Below are positions 46,139 to 56,524 of a DNA stretch of 64,000 nt, in pieces. The stretch is from Mallotus nudiflorus (Eukaryota > Streptophyta > Magnoliopsida > Malpighiales > Euphorbiaceae). The stretch covers positions 1,984,001 through 2,048,000 of the forward strand of contig CANTUR010000793.1 in NCBI GenBank assembly GCA_947683625.1. The letters run 5' to 3'. The position numbers were made by a program, and so were the translations under genes. Within the stretch, counting starts at the first letter, position 1. Each line of letters begins with the position of its first letter. The notes beneath the pieces are model-generated. The model saw nothing but the letters and a program-made list of their open reading frames with translations. It was not told where the DNA came from and did no database searches.

Positions 46139-46447
46139 ATATATTAATTTGAGATGTTTGCTTTTAGTCTAACCTTTCGATCCAATAAAATTTAATCCTC
46201 ATGATTATACTCTTCAAGAGCTGAGCTTGTTTAGTTGCAAGTGGGCTCAAGAGTTAAGTGCTGATCTCCATATTATTTTATTATATTTTTGTTATTAGTT
46301 AGTTAACTTGCTCCTTTTTCATCCGTGAATGTAGGGTTACGTTGAATCATATTAAATTTGTATATTATCATTTTTTTTCTATTTTAATTGTCGCGTTTAT
46401 TATCTCAAATAATTTTTTATGCTTCTACAAGTTTAAATTTTCTAACA
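46139..46447 (+). repeat. Copia LTR, right part
   Basis: It ends TTTTCTAACA just before a primer site. The sequence is clearly related to 59725-60045 and, at its end, to 52330-52444. The left border is uncertain. Confidence 0.65.
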
Positions 46448-46449
46448 AT

Positions 46450-46464
46450 TGGTATCAGAGTAGC
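46450..46464 (+). other. Primer binding site, Met tRNA
   Basis: TGGTATCAGAGTAGC, 2 bp after the LTR end; the first 11 bases match the initiator Met tRNA complement. Confidence 0.85.
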
Positions 46465-47310
46465 TTAAAAATATTTGGGATTCATTACGGAGTGAGAAAT
46501 TAGGGTCTAAAATGACCAAATTAAAAAATGGATAATTTGGATGAAAGATCATGGTTGTCATTTAGTAACATTAGGTGTTGCAAGAAATTGATCATGAGAA
46601 GGCTGTTGCATCGTTATTTATGGGTCAAACTTGAAGCACAATTTGTGATGAAGACTCTCTCAAAGAAACTCCCAATAAAATATTATATGCACATTCTTAA
46701 TATGACAGAAAGTATTTTTTGAGAACCCATATTGTCGAATCTAAATCTATCATGATGGATTTGGAAAGTTTAGAAATCAAGTATGAAGAATAGATTTGAC
46801 TTTTATGCTACTTCGATCTCTTTCTCCATCACACAAAAGATACCTTGATTTATACTAAGAATACATTGAAGATGGAGGATATCAAATAAGCTTTGTATTC
46901 AAATGAGCTTATGGACAAAAATTTTGTTGGATTGCAAAAGGAAACGATATGTGAAGGCTGATTGCTGGAAATTGGAGAAAACATATCAGCATAAAGAATT
47001 TGCACTAGTCAACTTTGTTGTGACTAAAAATATAACCAAGTTTCAACAAGGATGGATATTTGATTTTGATTATGATTATCATATTTTTCTCATTAGAGAT
47101 TGATTTTTCACTTATAAACTGGTTAATGGTGATTTTGTATAAATGAGCAATAACCATTCTTGCAATTTTATTGATGTTAGAATGGAGATGCAGAACAACG
47201 TAGTAGGGTTTTTGTTTGGGTGGTTTATATATTCCAGACATGTCCAAGAATTATTTTTTATTGTCTACATTAAAAATTAGTGGTTATAAGTTCATTAGTT
47301 CTCGAACTTT
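46465..47310 (+). pseudogene. Copia gag and protease start, degenerate
   Basis: The first readable block is MRRLLHRYLWVKLEAQFVMK, then TLSKKLPIKYYMHILNMTES, the copia gag middle. SLWTKILLDCKR and KADCWKLEK (the last part of a decayed zinc knuckle) come later. IFDFDYDYHIFLIRD then stands where the protease active region should begin. Stops and frame changes are frequent. No RT or integrase follows, so the element is cut after about 850 bp. Confidence 0.78.
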
Positions 47311-48245
47311 ACAAGTTATTAACTTCTACTAACATCTAACATTTATTTTTCTTGTCATTTATATTCCAAGAACTTTTATTTATTGCTTATTATTCATATT
47401 GTTCAAGTTCATCAATTTCTTTTATATATATATATATATATATCTTCTTGCTTATTCTCTATATATTGATAATTGAATATTCTATAACTTTAACATAGTT
47501 ATTCTTTTTATACCATGCTTTATATATGCTCATGTCACCATAATTGATATCACCTTAATCTCTACTCTTCTTGCTCCATATATGTATTTCAAATTCCATA
47601 TTTTATATACTTTTGACTCATTTTTGTGCAATAATTATAATGCTTCTTTATTTTTCAAGTTATATGCTTGTTGATATTCATATTGTTTCAATCCTGTCTT
47701 TTTATCCCTATAATCATCTCTTTTGTTAATTTTTTTTATTTTAATAATGACTTTCTAATCAATATGTTTTTATGTATTATTTTCTCATCTTTTTATTAAA
47801 TATATTTACAAATTATTATTTTCAATTCAAAATTCACATTTGTGTTGTTTTATTTATAATTTCAAAATTCTTTCTTTCAGATTCTCATTTTAATTCTTTC
47901 TTTACAACTAAACGTATAAATTCTTGGTTTTTGATTTAATTACCATTATTAAGTTTAATTTTGGATTTTGTTTTCTTTTTGTAAATATTTCGAGAAATAA
48001 TCTAAATTTTTAATTTTTATTTTCAAAAATATTATTTTAATTGTTGAAATTGTTTACTTGTGTTGTGTTGATATAATCTTGTGAAATATTTGCATATATG
48101 CTTATAGTGATAATAAATTTTAATCCTTGATCCAACCAAATACAAAATTTTTATTTTCATCCAAATAATTTCTTTTACTTAAATTTTTTCACTTTTAATT
48201 TTTGATTTTGGTTGTCAGAATTATGAAAAAACAATATTTTGTTGG
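47311..48245. other. AT-rich intergenic DNA
   Basis: T-rich sequence with a short (AT)n at about 47423-47444. I see no gene and no repeat shared with other parts. Confidence 0.5.
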
Positions 48246-48779
48246 ACTAATACATAAATGAGTCCTTCAACTTGTGATATAATATCAAATAGCTCCAAAT
48301 TGAACTTTTTCAACAAATAGGACTCAGTACTTCTACTTTTAGTACAAACAAGCCCAATTTTGATTAAAACTTTGTGCATGTAATTCAAATTCTATGAAAA
48401 TAGAATGAAGATTTATATTGAATATCTTATTAATATTTTTAAACTAAATTAAATTTAAAATATTAAAAAAATCTACATTAATCAACTAAACTCTTTGTTT
48501 TCTACTCCCTCTCTCTCTTTTTTGCCACTTCCTCTTCACATTAAACAAAGGGTTTTGAAAAGTCAAACTATTATAAATACTATTTTTTTGAATATTAAAT
48601 AAATTAGGACTAAAAATATTAATTTTTATTGAGAATTTGATTGTCACACTTATGATGATACCAAAATTGGACTTATTTGGTACTAAAAGTAGAAGTATTG
48701 AGTCCTATTTGTTGAAAAAGTTCAATTTGAGCCTATTTGATATCGTGTCACAAGTTAAAGGGTCTATTTGTGTATTAGT
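48246..48779. mobile_element. Fold-back (MITE-like) element with 115-bp terminal inverted repeats
   Basis: The left end ACTAATACATAAATGAGTCC and the inverted right end ACTAATACACAAATAGACCC start a match that runs about 115 bp at roughly 86% identity. It includes GAACTTTTTCAACAAATAGG in both arms. The centre is about 300 bp and AT-rich. The target duplication is not clean (flanks TTTTGTTGG and TTGAGTTGC), so the superfamily is open. Confidence 0.8.
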
Positions 48780-49152
48780 TTGAGTTGCATGAATTGAATC
48801 TATCCAAAGTAGAAAACTTATGTTTTGATGTCTAATTTGATGGGTTATTCATGTAAAAAACTAAAAGCTTTAATGTGATTCAAACAATTATCATCTTGAA
48901 TGTTCTTAAATTAATTTCCTAAAATTCATTTTTAAATCTCCAAAAGTTCATTATTTTGAAGATTTTCAATAAAATAATTGTTAAAAATAAGTTGTTTTAT
49001 ATTGAATTTTTATACATTTCATGCATAGTTTTCATTAATTTTACATTTCTTTTCTTTTCTTATTTTAAAATCTCATATTTTAAATGATAAATAAATGGCC
49101 ACAAATCTTAGTGCTTAAAGACAATAAGGGAAGAGCTATTCGTAAAAGTATT

Positions 49153-49413
49153 TGCTATTCGTAAAAGTATTTGCTATTCTAACTTTATTTCTCTTTTAAT
49201 TTTGCATGAAGTGTTTAGGATTGCATGCTTATAAATTCTCATGACATGTTTATCATGACTATACCATGTTAACATTCATTATGCCATGATTGTCATGAAA
49301 TGTAGAATTAATAATGTCATGTTTGCTATGCTAGTTTAGGATATTCCATGTCTACCATGTTCATGTATTATTGTGTATATCTATCATGGATGTCATGTTT
49401 ATATGTTCATGAT

Positions 49414-49420
<7 letters not shown>
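49153..49420 (+). repeat. CATG-rich stretch
   Basis: After a 20-bp tandem duplication (ATTCGTAAAAGTATTTGCT at about 49138-49178), the run 49237-49415 contains more than ten CATG words in about 180 bp. These are mostly in TCATG, CCATG or CATGTTTAT settings. No reading frame explains them. Confidence 0.75.

Positions 49421-49506
<86 letters not shown>
49417..49506 (+). repeat. (AT)45 microsatellite
   Basis: A perfect 90-bp AT run. It is self-complementary and could extrude as a cruciform. Confidence 0.97.
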
Positions 49507-49509
<3 letters not shown>

Positions 49510-49515
49510 GTAAAG

Positions 49516-52030
49516 GGATTGATTATATGCATTGGATTATGAATGGAAGTATGGTGTGAAAACGAATCCGGTTAGGGGTTCAAATTTAAAAAATTTCTTT
49601 AGTATGCAACCCTTGCGTGAAAGGCAAGAATCCCAAATAGCCCAAAATCATATCACATGTCAGTTACATAACCAAATGCATGCATGCTTAAATGGACAAC
49701 ATCTAATAAAGATTCACATACAACTAAAACATGCAACAAGTCAAGAGACCTACATCTAAGAGTTTAGTAACTCTTACAAACTCCAAATGTTGGTAGCATG
49801 CTCAACAAGCTTAAGGATATGGTTAGTGTAAATATACAAGCTCCTAGCTCTCCAAATGTGAAGCCTCTAGCTTGAAACATATAAAAAGTATCGGAATAAC
49901 TTCAAACCTTTGATGGAGTTCTACCTACAATCTCCTCCTTTAGTGACCTCAAAACTTACTACAGCTCTTTCCTTGACTTGAACTTGTTGCCTCTAATGGA
50001 TGGATGAATATAGCCTCATAAACCCTATAAATGATGACTATGGGCTAATGTAGGAAACACATCTCTTTTCAAACACTCATTACATTTAGAAAGAAAGAAA
50101 AATAAGAAGACTTAACTCTTAAGATCTCTCTTATGTTTAGAATGTCTCTAATGCAAAGTGGTAAGTGTTCAAGTGTAGAGAACATCCATTAACTTAGTGT
50201 ATATATGAGAGACTAATTTACATGTGTAGAGATCCTCCACTCATTTAGGCTTGAGTGAAACATAACCTACCTTATGCATGTAGAGATTGTCCGTTTACTT
50301 TTTTACTTTAAGTGTAAAATAAGCAACCACATGCATGTAAAGATTTTCCACTTACTAAAGGTTCATGCTTATGATACCTTCCCATGGTGTCCTTCATGCA
50401 ATCACATAGTATGGAAAGCATGTGCCTAGGTGGTTGCCAAGTAAGAGTGACCATCACTTGGTATTGCTTATATGGCACCTTCTTTAGTAAGAGGTCTTTA
50501 AATAGTTTGGCTCATTTAGTTTTTAAATGGGCCTATCTTTACAACACCCATTAATTAGACATGTGAGCTTTATTTAACCTTAAATAAGGCCCATCTCTCT
50601 AATACATATAAATATACAAGCTCATCCATCATCCATTAAGCTACATCTATATGGCTTATCTCATGGCCCATATCCAAACTAGTATTAGTGGCAAATATCA
50701 ATTTGGTCCCTAAACTTAATATCACATATTAAATTATGTTCAAATTAATATTTAATCGTATAATTAATAGTTCTAACATTTGAATTAGATTTTGAGATAT
50801 TCTAGATCCTTATATAAGCATACATCCAATTCAATCAATTAATTAATTAATTAATTAAAAACTTTAATTAATAATTACATTAATGATTTTCATTATGAAT
50901 GTAACTCTCGTGTATGTGACTTATTAGATTCAAGTCCAAATAGAAATGGAAAATAATATTAACTCTTAATATTATAAGAAACTCTTTCCAAGTTAAATAT
51001 GACAATCCAATTAATCACATTTAGTTCCCATAAGTCATGAGTGACCCCTAGCATAGATGTCATGACTAACTAATTAACAATGAATGTTATCCATAAATTC
51101 ATAACAACCATATAACATAATTACCGTTCACTCAATATCCATTCATTATAAGATTATGATATGAGCTAGAGTTATGGTAAAGTAAAATCTAATTACCTTA
51201 ATCATATGACCTCATATACAATTCAATTCTCTATAAAATCTGACTTATATTAAAAAAATTTTCTAGCACCGAAACTCTTTTTGGATAAGTCAAGTTTGAC
51301 ATAGCTAGGTATTTATTCATCGAGAATAACTTAGATAGCATATGATCTTATATTGGTTCACTCAAGGTAATGATTCCATCTTGGTTGATCACTCATTCTT
51401 ACATATAACTGATTAAAGCCACCACACACCATATGCCTATACGTGGCTACTATAGGTATGTAAGTGATAATAAACTATATCACCTCAAATCAAAGTACCA
51501 TATGTACCATTATGTCCAATATAGTGATTTTTGACAAAAGTGAATTTCCATGCAATCATTTATCTTACATCATAATTTGATCCACTCATCATATGAGTAT
51601 CTACATGTCTATTTTATATCTCATATCAAGTAGCATGAGACTCACTACTTGCACTATCGACATCACATATAAATTAAGGAAACTGGACAGAGGTGATAGT
51701 CTATAAATTAATACTACCTATATATTAATCCAATGACTACGAACATTTTATAGCATATGTGCTAAATGAATTTGTTATTTATGTTATTAACTCTTGATAA
51801 TAAATTCATTTAACATAATGCTAAAGGGTAAATACTTAAATAAGTAAACACTTTATTTAAATGAATATTTTATTGCCATAAGGATAAAAGTACAATGTCA
51901 TTTTACATTACAAGAATGGCACTTAGGCACATATTTACTGATAGTGTGCTTATGTGTATATGTTGTGTTGGCATTTGCATGCATTAGTTGATCCAAAATA
52001 ATACATATCTCTTTAAAGCATTGTGTTAAA
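49516..52030 (-). repeat. LTR-like noncoding repeat, right arm of an inverted pair and its extension
   Basis: 49516-50110 is the reverse complement of 41641-42288. The sequence to the right (50111-52030) reads like the upstream part of the same long LTR on the - strand, because it is noncoding and has no gag or pol motif. Within it, four diverged copies of a CATGTAGAGATNNTCCAC-like word lie at about 50165-50360. The outer border is not defined. Confidence 0.5.
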
Positions 52031-52329
52031 TAGTAAGGTTGGCCCTACTCAGCAACCGTGTAGTATGAGGATGCCTCAAATTATTAATAGTATGCTCCTA
52101 CTGTCATTGACATCTAAACACAATTGCTTTATCTTATGGGAAAATTTAGTTCTAATCGAGGATTCGAGTTTGCCTAGCCCCTCTCGGGTGATACCGAGTG
52201 GCAACTCCTATTTCTTTTGGCTAGGTTCTAGGGTTGTAAGTGCATTTATATCATCCCTAAATGCTTTTTTAAAGTATTCCCCTTACTATTCTGTAATAAG
52301 AAAAAAGACTAATCAAAATATTATTGAGT
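52031..52329 (+). other. Possible LTR fragment
   Basis: GAGTGGCAACTCCTATTTC near 52197 echoes GGGTGGCAACTCCTTATC in the solo LTR at 20344-22646, so this may be the tail of a related LTR. Too short to be sure. Confidence 0.35.
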
Positions 52330-52446
52330 TAGCGCATTAATGTCAATATTGTATTCTCTATTTTTTTATTTTGATTCTCAACTTTATTATCTTAAATAAT
52401 TTTTCTAATCCTCTTGTGCTTTCATAAGTATAATTTTTCTAACAAG

Positions 52447-52461
52447 TGGTATTAAAGTAGC
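52447..52461 (+). other. Primer binding site, Met tRNA (decayed)
   Basis: TGGTATTAAAGTAGC, 2 bp after CTAACA; the same site as at 46450 with two transitions. Confidence 0.75.
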
Positions 52462-52481
52462 TTAAAATTATTTAGGATCAT

Positions 52482-53436
52482 TATGCTGCCATCAAGATTC
52501 GAGATAGAGAAATTAGATTACAATATGAGCTTTGGCCTATGGAAAGTAAAGATGCAAGTCTTTTAAATACACAATGGGTTTTATAAAATATTATTAAAGA
52601 AAGTGAAATTGGCATCTACATTTATAAAAAAAAGATGGAGGATTTGTATAAAAAGGGTGTGGAAGCCATTTAGTTATATTTGTTAAACAAGATTTTTTTT
52701 AAGAGTTATCCAGGAGAAGACAATCACATCTTTATGGGCAAAATTTAAAGTGTTATTTATGAGAAGATTCTCTTAAATAAACTTATTATGAATCATTATC
52801 TACACATACGTAATATGGTAGAAGATACTTCCTTTAGAACCCACATTAATGAATTTACATCCATCCTAATGAACTTGAAAAATATTAGAAATCAAGTATA
52901 AAGAAGAAGATTTGGCATTTAAGTTGTTTTGGTCTATTCCACCCTTGTATAAAAATTTAGAGATAGCTTGATTTACATCATAATTATGTTGCAGGTGGAA
53001 AATGTTAAATATGACTATGTATTCAAAGAAGCCTATGGACCAAAAGCTTGTTGGAAATATAAGGACAATTGTAGATGCTGCATTAGTGAGAAATTTACAT
53101 AATAGTTTAAAATACCAAAAGAAAACCAGTCATTATTGTAAAGCGAAAGGGCACCTAAAGGCCAATTGTTAAAAACTAAAGAAAAAGGATCAGTATAAAG
53201 AATCCACAAAGTCCAACTTTGTTAAAATTGAAATTATTGTCCTTATTGTGATTAAAAATACAACCAATTATAACCACTGGTAGAATTTTGACTTTAATTA
53301 TGATTATCACATTTATCATAATAGAGATTGATATTTCACCTATATGCCTATTAATGTGGTTTTGTATTAATAGTTAACAATCATTCTTACAAAAATGTCA
53401 GTTTTGGTTTAGTTGAATTTATGATGATAACATTGT
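52482..53436 (+). pseudogene. Copia gag and protease start, degenerate
   Basis: The ATG at 52482 gives MLPSRFEIEKLDYNMSFGLW, then KVKMQVF, the copia gag start. VIQEKTITSLWAKFKVLFM and EEDLAFKLFWSIPPLYKNLE follow with stops between them. The knuckle reads HYCKAKGHLKANC (about 53127-53167); its first Cys is replaced by Ser. After that the protease start is broken and then cut by the MULE at 53437. Confidence 0.82.
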
Positions 53437-54869
53437 GGGTAATTTACTAACACCTACTTAAAGTTTTTCTTAAATAACTACTTCATCTCGACATTTTCAA
53501 AAGTCAATTAGATACCCCTTTAGGTTTGATTTCATTAACTATTTTTCCTTTCTATTAAACAGAAACATTAATTTAAATAAAAATCAAAACTACCCTTAAT
53601 ATTTAATAAATTTATAAATGATGCCATTTGTTAACTTGGATTTTTAAAGTTGTTAATTTATACAATTTTTTTCAATATTTTTATTTTTATTCAACTATCA
53701 ATTTCACTTAGAATAGTAGACATATGGCCTTTATCCAATATGCATAAAATATCTAAAATCTGCTTTTGATGTTCCTAAGGTAACAGAGTTATAATTGTTA
53801 AAGATATATGAAAATTGATATTTTTAGTGTTATGATATTCAAAAAAAGAAATTATAATGTCATGGCTATCATATAGAGTAATATTTTCAAAATAAGAATC
53901 AAGTCACTATCTAGAGGGGTTGCTATTGTCCATTATAATTTTGTCTTCTTATAGTTTTAGGTCTTTTTGAAGCCTGTTTCTTCTTTAGTTTTTAGAAGTT
54001 ATTTGTATATTTTCATTACTTTGATGAAGCCTTCTCCTCTCATTAAATTGATTATTAGAAGTCTTTCATATGGTTCCACATCACCATTGTAATTACTACC
54101 GCCACCTCTACCAAAGCTGCTTCCTCCACCACCTTCTCTGTCTATTGGAACTATAAGTCTAATTTGAAAACTGCCTCCACTCCACCACAGTTGCTTCCAC
54201 CTCCACCTCCACCACTAATTATTAGCTGAATTCCAATCATACCTCCAATAGCACAGCTACTGCCACCACCATCACTAAAACCACAACCTAGGAGGAAACT
54301 ATATTGTCCATATCCAAACCCAAAGCCAAAATGATCATAATAGTATATAAATCCAAAAACTTGCACTAACTAAGACCTGCTAAATTTTAGGTAAAAATTT
54401 GAAAAAAAAGGGAAATTAGTTGAATGCTTAAAAATTAAACCAAAAAAAAAAAGAAAAACAAATAATGGTTAAAACATTAGCATCAAAATGATGTGTGAAT
54501 TCAATGGTCTCAATGGGAGGGATAGTGGTTATAATGGGTAGGCAGTGATGGTGACAAGCTATAGGCGATGGTAGTAGGCAATGAAAGCAAATGGTAGGCA
54601 ATAGGAAGTGGTGGTGAGAATGGAAGGATTGATGTTTTTAGTGCTTCAAGACAATTTTGAAATTCCATATAATTATTGATATTTTAATATTAATTATTCT
54701 TTTTAGTTAACATTATATTCAACAAATTAGCAGTATATCCTATAAGTTTTTAATGGAAGGGAAAAATAGTTAATGAAATCAAACTTAATGAAGTATGTAA
54801 TTGAATTTTGAAATGTAGGGAAAGAGTAGTAGGTTAGGACAAAATTTAGGGGGTGTTAGTAAATAACAG
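53437..54869. mobile_element. Mutator-like element, 1433 bp
   Basis: Terminal inverted repeats GGGTAATTTACTAACACC (left) and, inverted, CTGTTATTTACTAACACCCC (right) are flanked by a perfect 9-bp duplication TAACATTGT (53428-53436 and 54870-54878). The host copia frame resumes beyond it. No transposase is present. It carries a glycine-rich coding fragment and so is a second Pack-MULE candidate. Its ends differ from those of the element at 12935-17638. Confidence 0.85.
54000..54400 (-). pseudogene. Glycine-rich protein fragment inside MULE
   Basis: On the - strand an open frame from 54366 reads MQVFGFIYYYDHFGFGFGYG, then CGFSDGGGSSCAIGG and ISGGGGGGSNCGG, ending at 54151. Beyond one frameshift, GGGSSFGRGGGSNYNGDVEP and YERLL continue the theme. 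Plant glycine-rich and RNA-binding proteins have such tracts, but there is no RRM or signal peptide here to decide. It may also be chance expansion of GGT repeats. No function is claimed. Confidence 0.5.
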
Positions 54870-54939
54870 TAACATTGTAGCAAGTACTTTATTTGGTGTA
54901 AGACATATTTTAGACATGTTTAACGATCTTATCTCATTA
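54870..54939 (+). pseudogene. Copia pol scrap between two inserts
   Basis: NIVASTLFGVRHILDMFNDL follows the MULE target copy and fits the copia protease-integrase linker. It ends at CATTA (54935-54939), the target site of the next insert. Confidence 0.7.
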
Positions 54940-56262
54940 TGTAAGTGCCTTAGGGAGGTGAATATGGCTAATTAAAATTAAAAAGAGGATTAGGAGAAAT
55001 TAAGGTACACAAGAAAAATTAAAAGCAAGATATGAAGAGAATTGTGACACAATAGATTTAAGGAGTTCAGTTTTTTAATAAATCTACATCTCCACAGAAC
55101 TTATCCATAAGTTAGAATTTTTTACACCAACCACTAATCTATTTCCTTGGATTGATTACAATAAAGAGTTTTATGGTTGAACTTTAACCTTTACACAAAT
55201 TAAGTATTTCTTGGCTAAACTAAACTATGACCTAATTCCTAAGTATTTTAATGGTTTACACTTTAACCAATTCCTCTAATTTTAGTTCCTCACTTCCCTT
55301 TGCTAATCCAAGAAAGGAGATGAAGAAGAATATAAAGCTAGATCACAACCCACACACAAAAGAGTTTAAGAATACAATGAGAATTTTAAAAGATAAATTG
55401 AGAGCAATAGACTTTCTAGGCACTCAATTCTCACAATAACTAATCTAACATCATAAATGAAGTCCAAGACTTTTTTTTAAATAGTTAGAGACTGAGAATA
55501 ACTATTGGAGTCCATCTTGGTCATCTTCATATGTCTCCTTCATTTAATGTTATTTTAGCTTTTTATAGGATTTTACATGCTCACAATCATGAGGAGTATG
55601 CTCACGATCTTAAGGAATGAAAAAGTAGCTATTGCATTCAATTTTTAGCCATTAGAGAAGTGACAGATTACTTGTGAGCATGATCACGATCATGATTTGC
55701 ATCCTAGTGATTATGATTGGTTCTATTATAATTATGGTGAGGCTCATGAGGAATACTGGAAGTTAGGTCTTCTTTTAATGCTGAAGATTATAAGTGAGGC
55801 TGATATAATCACGATTGTGACTCCTCTTACAATGAGCATTAGGATTTGAGGGTTAGGAGTTTTTAATTGATCACAAGTTGGCTTGACTTCCTTAAGATTA
55901 TAATTAAGATCATGAGGAGTGTTAGAAATTTACAATTTTGAAGGACTTTTGGCTCATGATCTTAATGGACGTTATCACAATCGCGTCTTAATTCCTTACG
56001 ATTGTGATTGGGATCATGAGGAGTATTAGAAACTTGAAATCATGAGGACTTTAAGGGGCTATGGGTTGTGCAGGTGCTCATATTGGTAATGGCTACTCTC
56101 GAGCACCTTTGCATGCTTAAAAAAACTTAAAGTTTTACTCTAATTAATCATTAACAAGTACTAACTAATGTACACACTCAAGCACATGTATTAGTACATC
56201 AAAAATAATTTGTTAAGGTCAAAATATAAGTAATTATTCATTGATCATGAAAATGATCAACA
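54940..56262 (+). mobile_element. Solo LTR, 1323 bp
   Basis: It begins TGTAAGTGCC, ends GATGATCAACA-like AATGATCAACA, and is flanked by CATTA on both sides (54935-54939 and 56263-56267). The copia frame resumes after it (EIDGYKFVEGDRVLDILLGA). Inside, at 55570-56060, words such as ATCATGAGGAGT and GATTGTGATT recur several times. No coding sequence. Confidence 0.8.
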
Positions 56263-56524
56263 CATTATCCATATTAGAAATTGATGGTTATAAGTTCGTT
56301 GAGGGAGATAGAGTTTTGGATATTTTATTAGGTGCAATTATGACAATGCAAGCTAAATGCATTAATAAATTATATGAGTCATAATGATTTACCACGACAA
56401 GAACTACTATATTATCATTTACTTTAACTATACTTTTAGGTGGAGTCAATTTTGGTGATTTATTGAGGAAGCCATTTTGAAAAGTAATTTTAAGTATCTC
56501 TTTTACTTGTCTTGTTATTCCTAT
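56263..56524 (+). pseudogene. Copia pol scrap
   Basis: ILEIDGYKFVEGDRVLDILL and GAIMTMQAKCINKLYES match the stretch just before the integrase zinc finger in copia pol. A TAA follows and the rest is not readable. Confidence 0.75.

Noticed and set aside
49348..49542. ORF with a long Ile-Tyr repeat
   Set aside because: It is only the translation of the (AT)45 microsatellite.
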